NCBI RefSeq assembly: GCF_000787575.1
Contig: NW_012236526.1
Coordinates: 992,001-1,056,000 of the forward strand
Length of the DNA: 64,000 nucleotides
Source of the DNA: Acytostelium subglobosum LB1
Taxonomy: Eukaryota; Evosea; Eumycetozoa; Acytosteliales; Acytosteliaceae
Direction of reading: 5' to 3'
Position 1 is the stretch's first letter, and every line of letters starts with the position of its first letter. The notes below the pieces were generated by a model. That model saw only the letters and a list, made by a program, of their open reading frames with translations, was not told the origin of the DNA and ran no database searches. The position numbers and the translations under genes are program-made. Of this stretch, positions 34,693 through 49,377 are shown one piece after another.

Positions 34693-34998
34693 TTATTTCC
34701 TCCCCTTCTTTGATTCTCGGGTTGCTGATGTAGTTGGAGCCTCTTTCCTTTTGCTTTTTCCAGTTTTTGCTGCCTTTGACGATTTTGTTTCAAATAGCCC
34801 AAGTAGTTTGTTTGTGCTAGAGACTTCCTCTATAAAATGTTGAGTGGCCTTTTCGTATGGTTTAATAAGATATTTCTTTGACTTATCGACATAAGAGCAG
34901 CAGAGATCATCCAGTGCATCTTCAGAGACTCCCTTTAAAACGGTTGCCAGACTCTTAATGCCATCATTTGCCGGCCTAGTAGCCCGCAACCCATCCAT
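34693..34998 (-). CDS. Small Lys-rich protein, unknown
   Basis: Intronless 101-aa frame that I do not recognise. Residues 1-68 are mixed and helical-looking (KSLATVLKGVSEDALDDLCC, YVDKSKKYLIKPYEKATQHF); residues 69-101 are basic with Lys/Ser/Ala/Thr (KTGKSKRKEAP, ESKKGRK), like a nuclear localisation tail. It lies between the F-box/LRR gene (tail to tail) and a retrotransposon remnant, so it could be a fragment or a gene with further exons. Length and composition favour real coding, but there is no independent support. Confidence 0.45.
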   Translation of the reverse strand: MDGLRATRPANDGIKSLATVLKGVSEDALDDLCCSYVDKSKKYLIKPYEKATQHFIEEVSSTNKLLGLFETKSSKAAKTGKSKRKEAPTTSATRESKKGRK

Positions 34999-35208
34999 TC
35001 ACACTTCAAACTATAGTCCATATGGTGAGTGCTGATCTGATGTTTGCCATTTTTATCAATCTTCATATAATAATAAAAGATCAAAGTAAACTTGGGAATG
35101 TACTTTGGCCATTGTTTACTTTGGCAATCAGTATGGAATATATCAATTATACTAATAGGACAATTACAATAGCAATATCTTGGTAGGTGTATAAAAGTAA
35201 ATTAATCG

Positions 35209-35746
35209 CTTTTTTTTTTAAACTTTATACAAGGATAGTTTATTAATTGAAGCATTAATAAATGGTACTAATTGAAGGTACGGGCTATTTCTGTTCTGGA
35301 TGATTGCAGCGATGATGTGGACGAAAGGTAGATTGTCACCCTTCTTGGAGATGTCGATGGTCGCGTGTGACCAGGACCTAATGTGGAGTCGGAGTCGTTG
35401 TTGACCCTCTGTCCACCTGATAGAGCCGTATTTGGACTTCCATAGCAGCGTGTATATAGCTCTGATGGACAGTATGGAACCGTCCTTATCCACCAGCGGG
35501 AGCTTATCGCAGTGTCTGTGGAAGTAGTTCTGTCTGAATTTCGGATCATGGGGTGTAGAACGTTTTGAAGTTGGGGCTGAACGTAGTGGAGAGCATCCTG
35601 GACGCAATGAGGTGCTGTGTTCTCCATGAGTCCAGATAGCCGACTGAGGATTGTAACGAGAGGTTAAGCGCTCTGTTATAAACCCAAATCTTGTAGGCCA
35701 GGGCTCTAAGTTCTATGTCCCAGAGGTTGAGACCACCTCTGCCGTT
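35209..35746 (-). mobile_element. Non-LTR retrotransposon (LINE) 3' remnant, minus strand
   Basis: Read on the minus strand, the part next to the tRNA gene encodes GRGGLNLWDIELRALAYKIW, the segment that follows the reverse transcriptase core in many LINE ORF2 proteins (GGLGLxDIExxNxALxxKW), followed by WRTQHLIASRML and then, in another frame, YTLLWKSKYGSIRWTEGQQR. The piece ends in an A-run (T-run at 35210-35219 on the plus strand), as expected of a 3' end. It lies directly downstream of tRNA-Met in the same orientation, the position used by TRE3-type elements in D. discoideum. 5'-truncated and frame-disrupted, so inactive. Confidence 0.75.
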
Positions 35747-35780
35747 TCAAAAAAAAATAAAAAAAAAATAAAAAAAAAAA
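35747..35780 (-). terminator. Pol III terminator T-tract of tRNA-Met
   Basis: On the minus strand, ten bases past the tRNA 3' end, three long T-runs (8-10 T each, broken by single A) begin. This is more than enough for RNA polymerase III termination. The tract also marks the junction with the LINE remnant. Confidence 0.8.
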
Positions 35781-35789
35781 GGAAGAGGA

Positions 35790-35862
35790 TATCAAGTGGG
35801 AGGATTGAACTCACGACCTTAGGATTATGAGACCTACGCTCTGCCAACTGAGCTAACCTGAT
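35790..35862 (-). tRNA. tRNA-Met (CAU), elongator type
   Basis: 73 nt, intronless. Acceptor stem ATCAGGT/ACTTGAT pairs fully (one G-U); D arm TAGCTCAGTTGGCAGAGC; anticodon loop CTCATAA with CAT; variable AGGTC; T arm GTGAG-TTCAATC-CTCCC with one T-C mismatch in the stem; discriminator A. The anticodon arm and variable region (TCTCATAATCCTAAGGTCGT) match eukaryotic elongator tRNA-Met. The first 11 bases are duplicated at 36375-36385 as part of a 28-bp direct repeat. Confidence 0.93.
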
Positions 35863-35879
35863 AACATGCTGGAAAAACT
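35852..35879. repeat. 28-bp direct repeat, left copy (likely target-site duplication)
   Basis: Begins GCTAACCTGATAACATG and continues CTGGAAAAACT; the right copy at 36375-36402 differs at one base (35869 C versus 36392 A). Left copy covers the 5' end of tRNA-Met and 17 bp upstream of it. The two copies bound the plus-strand LINE remnant. Confidence 0.85.
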
Positions 35880-36374
35880 CTCTTTTCAATGTTGATTTTA
35901 TCAAAAATTGGAGGGTGCCCCACGTGGGGAGCTAGAGAGCAGCTACCACATCTTCTTCACCTGCCCAAGGTCCACTGCACTCTCTCTTGAGTACGAACTG
36001 GCCATGGCAGAACTCGACCGGTCCCGACCCTGGCTGATCGACAACCTCAACATCCACGCGCAGCCCCACTCGGACAATATTTCCGCCACGATGACTGCCA
36101 TCATGATGAGATTCACCTGGACCCTGCGCAATAAGGTCAAACACGACGAGCCACCGCCGTTGTACAAGCGCTCCCACTTCTCATGCTACCTATCCACTGT
36201 GGTCCAGGCCCAGTGGGAGTCAGCACTGGAGAGGCTCATAGCGCTCAAAAAATGAGGAGCCATTCAAGCGGTGTTAGACGGCATCGTCAAACAATTCCAC
36301 CTTGACTGGCACCACCACTCAATGCCACCTGTCAGCATCCCGGACTGGCTCACCAAATAGCCCCTTATTTAACT
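35880..36374 (+). mobile_element. Non-LTR retrotransposon (LINE) 3' remnant, plus strand
   Basis: 495-bp insert just upstream of tRNA-Met. Encodes SSYHIFFTCPRS, the H-F-C part of the C-terminal zinc knuckle (CxxC...HxFxxCP) of LINE ORF2, followed by ~80 residues typical of the end of such proteins (FTWTLRNKVKHDEPPP, QWESALERLIALKK) and, after a stop, more in-frame sequence ending DWLTK. The first half of the knuckle is out of frame. 5'-truncated and decayed. Flanked by the 28-bp direct repeats. Insertion close upstream of a tRNA gene resembles TRE5-type targeting; family assignment beyond 'tRNA-linked LINE' is inference. Confidence 0.78.
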
Positions 36375-36402
36375 GCTAACCTGATAACATGATGGAAAAA
36401 CT
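36375..36402. repeat. 28-bp direct repeat, right copy
   Basis: Right flank of the LINE insertion; repeats the first 11 bases of tRNA-Met and its 17-bp upstream flank with one mismatch. One mismatch in 28 suggests a fairly recent event. Confidence 0.85.
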
Positions 36403-36487
36403 TCATCAAGGTTCACCACATTGATGAAAATATTTTATTCTTTTGAAAAAATGGTTGAAATTAATTAATTGATTAATTTGAAAATAG

Positions 36488-39400
36488 TTATTGCTTCAGT
36501 TTATTATTGGCAAGCATTATCCTATTTGAAACCTCAGTGGGGATCAGGGAGGACGACACGGCAAACAAAAGTAGCTGGAGGATGATGAATGCATTGGAGA
36601 TTGCATAATGACTGATGCTGATGCCAATCTCTAGCCAACTGCCAGTGTCCTTGACCAAAAAGAAGAAGTTGATATTCATCAAATCGGTCAGCGCCATCAC
36701 CAGCAAAAAGCTGGCCGGACGTGGAATGTTCAAACTGTTGTTGAGCAACGAGAACGAGATGGCCACCAACAACAATGGAATGAATATCTTGATCAACAAC
36801 AATGCACTCATCAAGAATGGATCGAATATCGTTGTGAATCTATAAGTGGATGAGATCTCAAAGCTACTAATACTAGCAATGTTTCCAACTCCAAAGAATC
36901 CAATATAACAAAAGAATATCTAAATTATAATATATGTTAGTATGATTGGTGTGTTCACAATCAAACAACATTACATACATATATGATCGCTCTCTTGATA
37001 TCATTATGAGTGATTGTGTCTGTTGTTGCCAGGGCGGCTGCTGATGTTGGTCGTCCATCCTTACGCTCAAGTTTGAGCTCAGTGTACATCCACAGGGAAA
37101 GGTTGATGACAAAGAAGCAGTAGAACAGTGTCTCGTAAGAGATACTTAGTAATACGAATGGGATGCAGAGTGAGAGACATAGATAGATCCAGTGATCAAA
37201 GTAGTGTTTGCCCTTGAGTAGTGCTAATGTGACAAAGCTTGCCACCAACAATATCCAACTGGTGATTTGGTTAAAGTATGGTAGACCAGTCTTTTTAACC
37301 AGGGCACTGTCCGTTGTGTATACTAGCCATGCTGATAATGCAATCGCTGCCATCAATATATACTGTGTTATCTTTGGTTGTTGTGATGACTGGACCATTC
37401 CTCCATTTGTTGGTGAGCGTGTAGATGTTGTCGATGTGAATGGTCCAAATGTTTGTGCAACCAGTGCCATCACAACTGTTAATACTCCACCCAAACATCT
37501 ATGATTGATTGATTGACATGTTAGTGTTGGCTCAGGATGACGATGACCAAGACTACTTACACAAGATTGGTTGCATTACCATAGTCAATGGGCAATGATG
37601 GGAAGATGGACATTAACAAACATGATCCAATCCAAACCATTCTTTGCAATGGACTGACAGAGTTGTTGATTTTGATCGAGACCAATGCCAGCAGTACATA
37701 GAGGAAGGAGAGAACGCGACGATCAAAGTAGGCAACAACCAGCAGTTCCATAACAATGACGGCACCAATGGATAATAGGATAAAGTTGTTCACCACCTTG
37801 GACCTGGCTGAATTGTCACGTGTCGCAGTGGTGGCACTATTAAAGTATTCTTGCATAAAGAGGTAGGCTGGCAACACATTGGCAGGGATAGTCTTGCCCC
37901 AAAAGAATATAACAAATGTGCAATAGAGGTAATAAAGCACAGGTGATTCGTTCGCCAACAAGTATCCATACAACGCCAGTGATAGTAATGCAATCAATAG
38001 GTTTGATATCTTGTCCTGTGGTAGTTGGTCGGGGTGATGAGTAAGTAAGGTGTGGTTGTGTCATTCCCAAGCATATGGCGCAAACAACATACCAATGTAG
38101 GAAGGAGTTGCTTCACTTGTTCCCTGTCTGCCTTTGATCCAACCTCGGTGTAGTTGTTCATGACATATAGTGATAGTGTTATAATCCATCCAAAGTATCC
38201 CAATGTGATCATAGTCATAAGGAATGGTCGGTCATATCTGAATATGTTTGATTGAATGAGTGAGTGATTGATTGATTGAAATGGCCAACCTGGATATATC
38301 ATCGTCTTACGTTTGGAAATAGTTTAGACCTTGAAGACATAGATCAATCAGTTCGTGACAGGCCAATTGTGCATCCTCATATTGAGCTGTATCCAGGTAT
38401 ACCTTGATATTGCTCAGTCTTTGTTGAGCATCGTTCAACTTTGTAAATGGACTAAACATCATGCTACTCTCTCTCTTTGTGTCTAAATATAGGTAGGTGA
38501 TCAAGTTAGTGTCAATGATCAATCAATCCAAATAAGATTGAATGAACCTTACCAGACTTCAGTCTATACATCTCCCATATTTGTAACATATTGCTGTAGA
38601 GTGCATATGATGTGTACTTGGCGTCGGTACCAAGATAGTCGGTGGGTAGTACTCCAACAGAGTTGAGTGGACATGGCACACCGATGAGTGTGGACATTAG
38701 TGGCGCAATGTCTGCCTGACTGACATCGGAACGCATGAGGTTGCCAAGCTGCCAGTTGGATGGTGTGTCTGAATCGACGGCGAGGTACTCGCGACCCTTG
38801 CCACGCAGACGTGTGATGTTCTCCATTTGGAACTTGTAGGAGAGGGGGCCGCGCACGCCGCTGCCCCAGGCCACGATGGGCGTTTCAGTGTTGGCGCGCT
38901 CGCCATCACCATGACTGCCTTTGTTGCTCATGCCATGATCGCTGGTAAAGACGTAGGCCGTCCTATGATCGTTGTAAAAGTCCTCGATCAGCTTGACCGT
39001 CTTTTGGATGCCCTTGTCCACCAGGCGAATGTTGTCATAGTACTCTTGCGAGGTGGGGCGGTAGGCGTGGCCGTTGGTGTCCAAGCCCAGAAGATGCAAA
39101 AAGATCACAACCTTGTCCGACTTGATCTGGCGCATCAACTGCTCGTCCTTGGTGGCATTGTCAAACAGCTGCTCGATCTTGTCAAAGACCCACGTGTCTA
39201 GCTCGGATGCCTCGCTGGCAAAGTTCTCGGCCTCGGGTGGGTATGACTCAGACGCCATGTGATCCACCTGATCCGAGAACATTGGTAGGATGTCGGGCGA
39301 GCCGTAGCCCCAAGAGTGTCGCGACTCATTGAACAGATGATCAAACTCGACAGGGTTGGACTTCCAGCCCTTGGTCACTGCGCTAACATCTTCGTAGAAG

Positions 39401-39939
39401 CCAGCAATAAGTGCCACGTGTCCAGGACGAGTCTCTGTCGGCACTCTCGTATGACTGACTCCCCATGCTCCCTGTTGCTCCACAATCGATCTCATAAAAG
39501 GTGCGCGACTAACTCCATCCTCCATTTCAAAGAATTTATCAGCTCTCAATCCATCAGCTGTCATGTGATTGATTGGAATGATTCCATTGAGTGAGTTAGA
39601 ACATGTCGTCCATCACTAGTGACGTTACTACTATTACGACAACTACTCACCTACGAATAGTACAAGACGTTGAGCTGGTGGCTGAACATTGGTGTAATGA
39701 TTGATGTGATGTGGAGTCATTCCATGGACTAGCGGAGATCGGAAGTAGATATCGAATATGGATAAAGTGAACACTGCATGGAATATTATTCCAAACACTA
39801 TAATGAACCATATCTTGCCATTGAATCTCCTCTTTATCTCACTTAACTCTGTTGCTGTTGCTGTTGCTCGATTGCCTCCAGCAGCTGTTGCTCCACCACC
39901 TATATGTTGTGAAATATTTGATGAGAATATATGATACAT
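36488..39939 (-). CDS. pigN: GPI ethanolamine phosphate transferase 1 (PIG-N/Mcd4)
   Basis: ER membrane enzyme that adds phosphoethanolamine to the first mannose of the GPI anchor. Seven minus-strand exons, 39651-39939, 38553-39557, 38311-38482, 38093-38237, 37561-38015, 36979-37498 and 36488-36919, give 1005 aa. After a short cytosolic start and TM1 ([20 protein letters not shown]) comes the alkaline-phosphatase-like luminal domain: [10 protein letters not shown] (metal Asp), [19 protein letters not shown] (catalytic Thr), [30 protein letters not shown] (metal Asp/His). The C-terminal half has about 12-14 hydrophobic segments as in the PigN domain. Every splice is supported by phase and by continuity of the family sequence. 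Confidence 0.95.
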
Positions 39940-40564
39940 ATCCTCTTAACTATCTCACATATATGTTTGGATATACGTATGTATATATATATATATAATA
40001 TTATATCTCTCTAAATATGTAATATGAACGAATGAATAGAATGAATGAATGAGCGTCAGACGTGACCTTTAACCAAAGAGGGGTTGGAAGTCAAGACCTC
40101 CTGTATCTTCAAAAAAAAACATTGGGTGTAGTTGCACTTCAACGAGATTCATTCATTGTTGACCAAGAGTAGTGTGATGAGGCGAGAGATAATTAACGAC
40201 CAACTATTATAATATATAACAAATAATTGATTCTATTTTATAACTTGTTTGATCGATAAATTGATAGATTAATTGACTTGAAAACTATCTAGATTCTCGT
40301 TGGAATTTACAATCTTATTACTTTTGTGTTGGTAACACAAGTCATGTGACGAGGCAGGAGATGTGGTTGCAGAGAAGGGTTTTGGTGGGAAACTGTTTGG
40401 AATATATGACTCAACAATTACATGTGGCTCAATAATTGAATGAATCATTCATTCTACACATAAATATAAGAACTAACAGATATATATTGTTATTATTATT
40501 ATTAGTATTAGTATTGTGTATTATTATTAATATGTTGTTGTATTTTGTTTAGTCTAAACAATCA
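39940..40564. promoter_or_regulatory. Divergent intergenic region (pigN / eIF2-alpha kinase)
   Basis: AT-rich, with TATATATATATA near 39985 on the pigN side and ATT runs near 40490-40515 on the kinase side. Likely both promoters. No RNA gene or repeat family recognised. Confidence 0.4.
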
Positions 40565-43105
40565 ATGATACAGAATCAACAACAAGATATAACAACAACA
40601 CATATTAATATCAAACAAGATGAGGATGATTGTATAAATAATAATAATAATAATTATAAGGTTGTTGATGGCCTAGGCCATTCAGCCAATCATGTTGATG
40701 TTATGCTACATGAACAACAACAACAACAACAACCACTTAGACATAACTATATACAAGAACTATACTTTAGTGATAGTGATGGCAAGGAGCTTGATGATGA
40801 GCTCGATGATGATGATGATGATTGTGTAGAGGACGAGGATGACTTGGAACAAGACGATGATGATTTGGATGATAATGTAGATGATGCAGATGATGATGAT
40901 ACACCACATGTCGATGTGGACGATGACGATAACAACGATGTTAGTGCAGATAGCTTTGCATCAGTCGATGATGTTGCAAATACATTCCGTCCTGGTTTGA
41001 TATCATCCATTCATTCAGATGCATCAGATGTATCATCCTCCTCCTCTGAAGCACCAATCGTGTTGACCAAGACCTACAACAACATCACATCCACCCAAGA
41101 TAGCTTTGACAAAGTAGTCTCACTCATTGACTCTGCAAGTGTGTATCAACATCAATTGATCATATGACGAATCAATCACTCACTCAATCAATCAATTACG
41201 TGAACAGAGGATATAGCATCACAAAAGAGGATAATGTTAAAGATGATGTTGACTGAGAACTTTGTCAATCAGAATGGTACGGCGACAATTGATCAGAATA
41301 AGTTGGCTTCGTTCGTGAGGAATGTGGTGTCCGTGGAGTTGGAGAACCTCTCGCCAACACTCATTCAATCACAACGCTTCAAGGACTTCTTCCTGGAACA
41401 CTACCGAACAGTTTTCATGCAGGCCTTTGCAATGACCAACGGCCTGATACTGGACCCGCCCACGGGCACCGGTGCCGCGCTGCTGGGCGGCGTGGTCGGC
41501 AACCAGATGGTGATGACGCCGCTGGACAATCGATACCGCAAGGAGTTCACCGAGATCTCGCGACTGGGCAGCGGTGGCTTTGGAACGGTGCATCTATCGC
41601 GCAACAACCTGGACAATTGCAACTATGCCGTCAAGAAGATCAACTTTAGCGTCAGCCTCGGCTCGCAGATGGTCAACACCAAGATTGAAAAGGTGCTGCG
41701 CGAGGTCAAGGCTTTGGCGCGTCTCGACCACAAGAACATCCTGCGATACTATCATGCCTGGGTCGAGCTGAACACACAGCTACAGGCTGGCGGCGATCTG
41801 TCCAACCAGTACAGCTCAGTCGAGGGCAGTATGGAGACAGCAGAGAATCTCTCGGCTGACTTTGACGATGACGACGATGACGACGATGATCTGCTGAGCG
41901 ACTCCTCTGCCATCAACGCTTCAGAGAATCTGTTTGACGATGACAGCTCTCGAGCTGTCGAGGAGCTCACGACGAATAGCAAAGGTGGACCGGACAGCAG
42001 TCCCAACAGCAATAACAAATTGGTGCCATATGATTCGCGAATAGCAAAGACCAACAGCTACAACAATCTCAGTCAACTGCTCACCTTGAACAAGTTGCCT
42101 AAGATAAGGTACTCACTCTATGTCCAGACACAACATTGTGAAGGAAAGACACTTAGAGAGTGGCTAGACAATCGTTCTGGCATCAACAACATCGGAATCA
42201 GCATCAGCAGTAGTACCAACAACATGGACAACAACATGCGCGCTCAATCAAGACTGTCAATATTCAAACAGATACTGTCTGGTTTGAATTATATTCATTC
42301 AAAGGGCATGGTGCACAGGGACATCAAGCCAGCCAACATATTCATGACCAAGGAGTTGATTGTAAAGATTGGCGACTTTGGCCTGGTCAAGGACATCCCA
42401 CTGTCGACGATGAATGGCGTGGCGGGAGGCCTCCACGAGAACATGATGAAGGAACTCGGCAATGTAATGTTGGCCAACTCTATAAACGGTGCCAACAACA
42501 CACATGGTATTGGCACGCTGACCTACGCCAGTCCCGAGCAGATCAAAGGCAATGCCTACTCCAACAAAGTGGACATCTACAGTCTTGGCATCATCCTATT
42601 CGAACTACTCTATGACTTTAACACAATGTCAGAGAGGTCAGAGGTCATAAGAATGTTAAAGTATGTATTAACGATGTTGATGATGGATGAGTGAATGAAT
42701 GAGTATGGTACTGACTCTTCTTAATCAATCAATCAAAGGGAGGGTATCATACCGGAAGAGACACAGAGGAAGTATAAGAATGAGAGCAAGTTGATAGGAA
42801 TGATGTTGTCATCTGACCCAAGTGTCAGACCATCGACAGAGGATATCATCAAGAATTGGTTACCAATTATTATGAGATCAGAGGACACTACTACTACTCC
42901 AACACCTACTACTCCAACTGTCCATGCTGCCAAAAATGACATTAATGATAACACGAGTGTAGTTGCCGACTATCGATCAATGGACATTGAATCATTGATC
43001 AAGATCATACAAGACAGAGATAGAAGGATCAAGGAGTTGGAGAAGGAGGTAGTTGATCTTAAAGGAATCAATGGTAGTCGTCCGTCAACAGACAGTAAGA
43101 CATGA
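40565..43105 (+). CDS. eIF2-alpha kinase-like protein kinase (PEK/HRI type)
   Basis: Three exons, 40565-~41140, ~41210-42660 and 42739-43105, give 797 aa. Intron 1 can be placed as 41141-41209 or 41139-41207; both keep frame and differ by one residue. Residues 1-~190 are disordered (Asn, Gln, long Asp/Glu runs). The kinase domain starts at ~305 ([29 protein letters not shown]), close to the PERK/HRI N-lobe pattern, and carries a ~100-residue acidic insert after YYHAWVEL, as eIF2-alpha kinases do. [11 protein letters not shown] at ~561, [18 protein letters not shown]. The end (~760-790, [21 protein letters not shown]) is a coiled coil as in HRI. No transmembrane or signal segment, so not PERK-like in location. 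Likely stress-controlled translation kinase. Confidence 0.85.
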
Positions 43106-45865
<2,760 letters not shown>

Positions 45866-45955
45866 AGTAGACTACTCGACTTCTCTTCAAAGATCCACAC
45901 ACATATCTTGGTGTGGTTTAACGTTTATTGACAAGGTCCAAGCAAGGTGTCTAGT

Positions 45956-48900
45956 CTAGTCTTGGGCAAACATGGAAAAACCTGTACGGTAGAGGGGCGA
46001 GAAGTACTGGTGGATGGTGATGGACTTAGGACTGGGAAGTTGGAATCGTGAGCTGTACAGGAAGGAGAAGAATGATCTACCGGGCGACTCCATGGCATAG
46101 TCCTGTTCAATGTCCAGCGTCATTCTCAGACTCTGGGTGGGTCGGGACTTGTTGTTGTCTGGTGATCCAATATCCCTCATCTCCATTACCACGCCATTCA
46201 CTCCATCATGCTGTGATGGCGAGTTAATGTCATTGATTTGTTCATCATACTCATAGTCGCTGTCGTCACTGTCGCTGTTGTCCTCTGTCTGTTCGGCGCC
46301 GGCTTGACTATTGACCTCGCTATTGATGTCCTTGTCGGCTCCACCGCCGCTCTTGTCCTTCTTGCCCTTTCGTCTCAGTCGTCTGAGCAACCAGCCATCA
46401 GACTCCATGCAAGGCATGACAGCACCGTCACACACACCATAGCACAGACTCTTTGAGCATGATGGCACGTATCGACCGAGACCCACAATGAATAGGAAGC
46501 CATAAACAAAGATCAGATCGATCCTAGACAGCATCAGCACGTAGCCAACGTTAAAGATGGCGATGCACGTGATGATCATCCATATGCAGTGCTGTAAAGG
46601 CTCGACCAGCAAACGATCTGATGGCGGGTTCCTAATCTTTGACGAGATGCTCGTATACTTGTCAAAGAAGTACTTGGTGATGAGGTAGAGCAGCAGGGCC
46701 AAGTAGAGTATTGGGAAGAGTGGTGCGTAGATTGCAACCATCATTACCAACAACAATAGATTGCCATATTGTGTAGACAGGTCCAAGAATCGTTCGGCAA
46801 TGAGTGCATTCTGTTTGTATCGATGGAATCGTAACAAGTTGGCGGCGTTACTATATATCCTTGATTTGTCCAAGAATGGTGTAACGATCGCATAATATAT
46901 AATGAATTGAGAGTAAAAGAATCCTAATAATGTTTGATTGATTGGCTGTCGTCAGTACTTGTGTGTTGCCAGTGAGTGTGGAAGTATGTAAGTTACTTAC
47001 CGCCAGTCCTAAAGAAGTTGGCAGGTGAGAAGAAGATGTTGACGTCGTCGACGGGTGAACCCATCATGATGACAAAGTAAAAGGATGGCACAAAGACGAT
47101 GGATAGTGCCTGGGCGTAGAAGGTGGTCAGCAGGATCTTGGACTTGAGTGAGCTACGCACAAAGATACGGGACTTTACAAGAATCTGTTTGATAATACAA
47201 GGTATGACGCGGTTGAGAAACAACAGAATATTACAAGGTAGGAATGTGTAGACCAGGAAATGAATGGCCCTAGAATAGTCTGCCTTAAAGTACACTCTCC
47301 TATTCAGCTGGTTGGTTGTGTTGGAAGAAGTTAGTAAACCGTGGATTGAATGAGTGATTGGAATGATTCCCAGATGATGCATACCCTTTCGAATTGAGAG
47401 TCGTGAAGTAGAACTGCTGCGAATGAAATGGACATGAAAAGGATGATGGAAATGAAGACTTGGAGAATGGTTCGCCAGAGACGGTGTTGACCAGAGAGAC
47501 TATGTAGCTTGGTCCACATGATGTCAGAGACGCGTGGCACTTGATAGGCACGCCACTTTTTGATCTGGAGCTCGGCATCGGATGAAGATGGTGGTATTGG
47601 CGCAATGGACTTGATCCACGTCCACTTGTGTGGTGAGAACTGTGTCTGGAACAGATGAGCATCCGATACACAACTGAATGTTATGAATGCTCGTCCAGTC
47701 GATGAGATCACCTCCTTATTATTTATATCTGCGCTCAAATCCTTTGTGAAGCCATCCGTAAAGCCATCCAAATCACGTTCAATCTGTGCACTACTAAAGT
47801 GTTTATCAAGTATCAATGCCAATGAGAATATACCCTCTAAAGTAATTGATTGAATGAGTTAGCTATTATGATTGATTGATTGAGTGAATGAGTGGATGAG
47901 TGGATACAAACTTGAATAAGAGTTCTGGACATATTCCCTCAATAGGGTACAGTCTATCATTGACTTGGGCAGTCCGTCCAACAGCACTGTTCTTGAAGCC
48001 ACAAGATGATTCCTGTCATGTTGATTATATATACGCTCGGTGTTGAATCTTGAATATAATAATATGAATGAAACAAAGACAACTACTACCAGTGCTTGAT
48101 ATATATATAGTTTGGAAGAGTCGTATTGCCTAGTTTGGTTCATTCATGTTAGTCCATTGTCCATATCCATGTCCATGTCCAACAAGGTACTTACCAATTT
48201 GATTGAGTTAAGATATATATTTCGAATAGGCTATTGTTGCCAATGATTGATAGAGGGATGAGAAGAGCCAGACCGAGGACGGTCTGTACGATGGTGAAGA
48301 TGATGAATAGTCGGATTGATTTGAAGTAGATGTGCAATGAGTCACTGCCACGACGGTCAAGAAACTCATCGATGTTCTTGACCAAGATGGACATTTGGAA
48401 GGACTTTAGGTAGTTGAGTGATGTGGCGCTGCTGGCGCTGTCATTGCCAATGTTGTGTCGCGCGTGGTTCATAAACAGACGGATGGCCAGACCCAGGACA
48501 AACACACAGAGCGAGATCATCATTGACACGACGATGATGGTAATGAGCGAGGGCCATGCGACCACCACCTCTATTGGCTGGGAGACCAACACGATCTCGC
48601 ATGTGTCAGAGTCGACAAAGCCGATCGAGTACTCGCCCTCGTCTCCAACGATGGCCAGACCCTGGAATGTCGTTGTCTTGGCAGTTCTGTCAATGTCAAT
48701 CTTTGAAAAGGTGATATAGTGCGTGGATGATTCTGGCGCAGACACGATGAACGGCTCGATGCGTCCGCGACTCTCTGTGTTTGTAATGCCCCATGACACG
48801 ATTGGTTGGGTCTGAAGCGCATCGCCAGTGACCACCCTTGTAGATGGCTCGCGATCCAGCAGCAATGTCTTGGTATCGTTGCCCTGCACGGTGAGATTGA

Positions 48901-49377
48901 ACAGACCACTCTGTATGTTGTAGCCAGTGTTCAATGGATCGATCTGTTTGAAATGGTACATTCCCGAGTCGTACGATATGACACAGGAGAATGTAGTAGT
49001 GTTGCCAGAGCTGCGTATCCTATCGCGCTGGAACAGATCCTTTCCATTTCTCAATGGTCTCCAAGATGGATCTTGAATTATATTATGTAACACTGTCAAT
49101 GACACGTCCTTATCCTGACTAAACACCTTCATCCAACCTATAAATACAACTGATCTACGCTTTGAATATATTGGGAATTCTGGATTAGGTGCAGGGTCAC
49201 CTAAATGAGTTTGAATGAGTTTGAGTTAGTGAGTTTGATTGAATGAGTTTGAATGAATGAATGAGGGAGGTGATCTTGATCTTTACCTTCAACATGTGAT
49301 ATCAACAAGCAGAACATCAATGCTACTAGTAGTGTCAGTATGACAACATAACTAGTTTGACGTCCGTAGACAGACAT
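45956..49377 (-). CDS. OSCA/CSC1/TMEM63-type cation channel with extra N-terminal domain
   Basis: Six minus-strand exons, 49287-49377, 48195-49200, 47912-48129, 47385-47836, 47001-47307 and 45956-46923, give 1013 aa. Residues 1-~28 are a signal or anchor segment (VVILTLLVALMFCLLISHVE). Residues ~30-240 form an unidentified domain with several N-x-S/T sites, then the canonical channel begins (VVAWPSLITIIVVSMMISLC). The cytosolic region has ASRTVLLDGLPKSM (RNA-recognition-like fold start) and GRAFITFSCVSDAHLFQTQF; membrane core LWRTILQVFISIILFMSISF, AIHFLVYTFLPCNILLFLN, FFYSQFIIYYAIVTPFL, YGNLLLLVMMVAIYAPLFPI. Ends with an acidic cytosolic tail. Family members are osmotic or stretch-gated calcium-permeable channels or scramblases. 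Confidence 0.85.
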
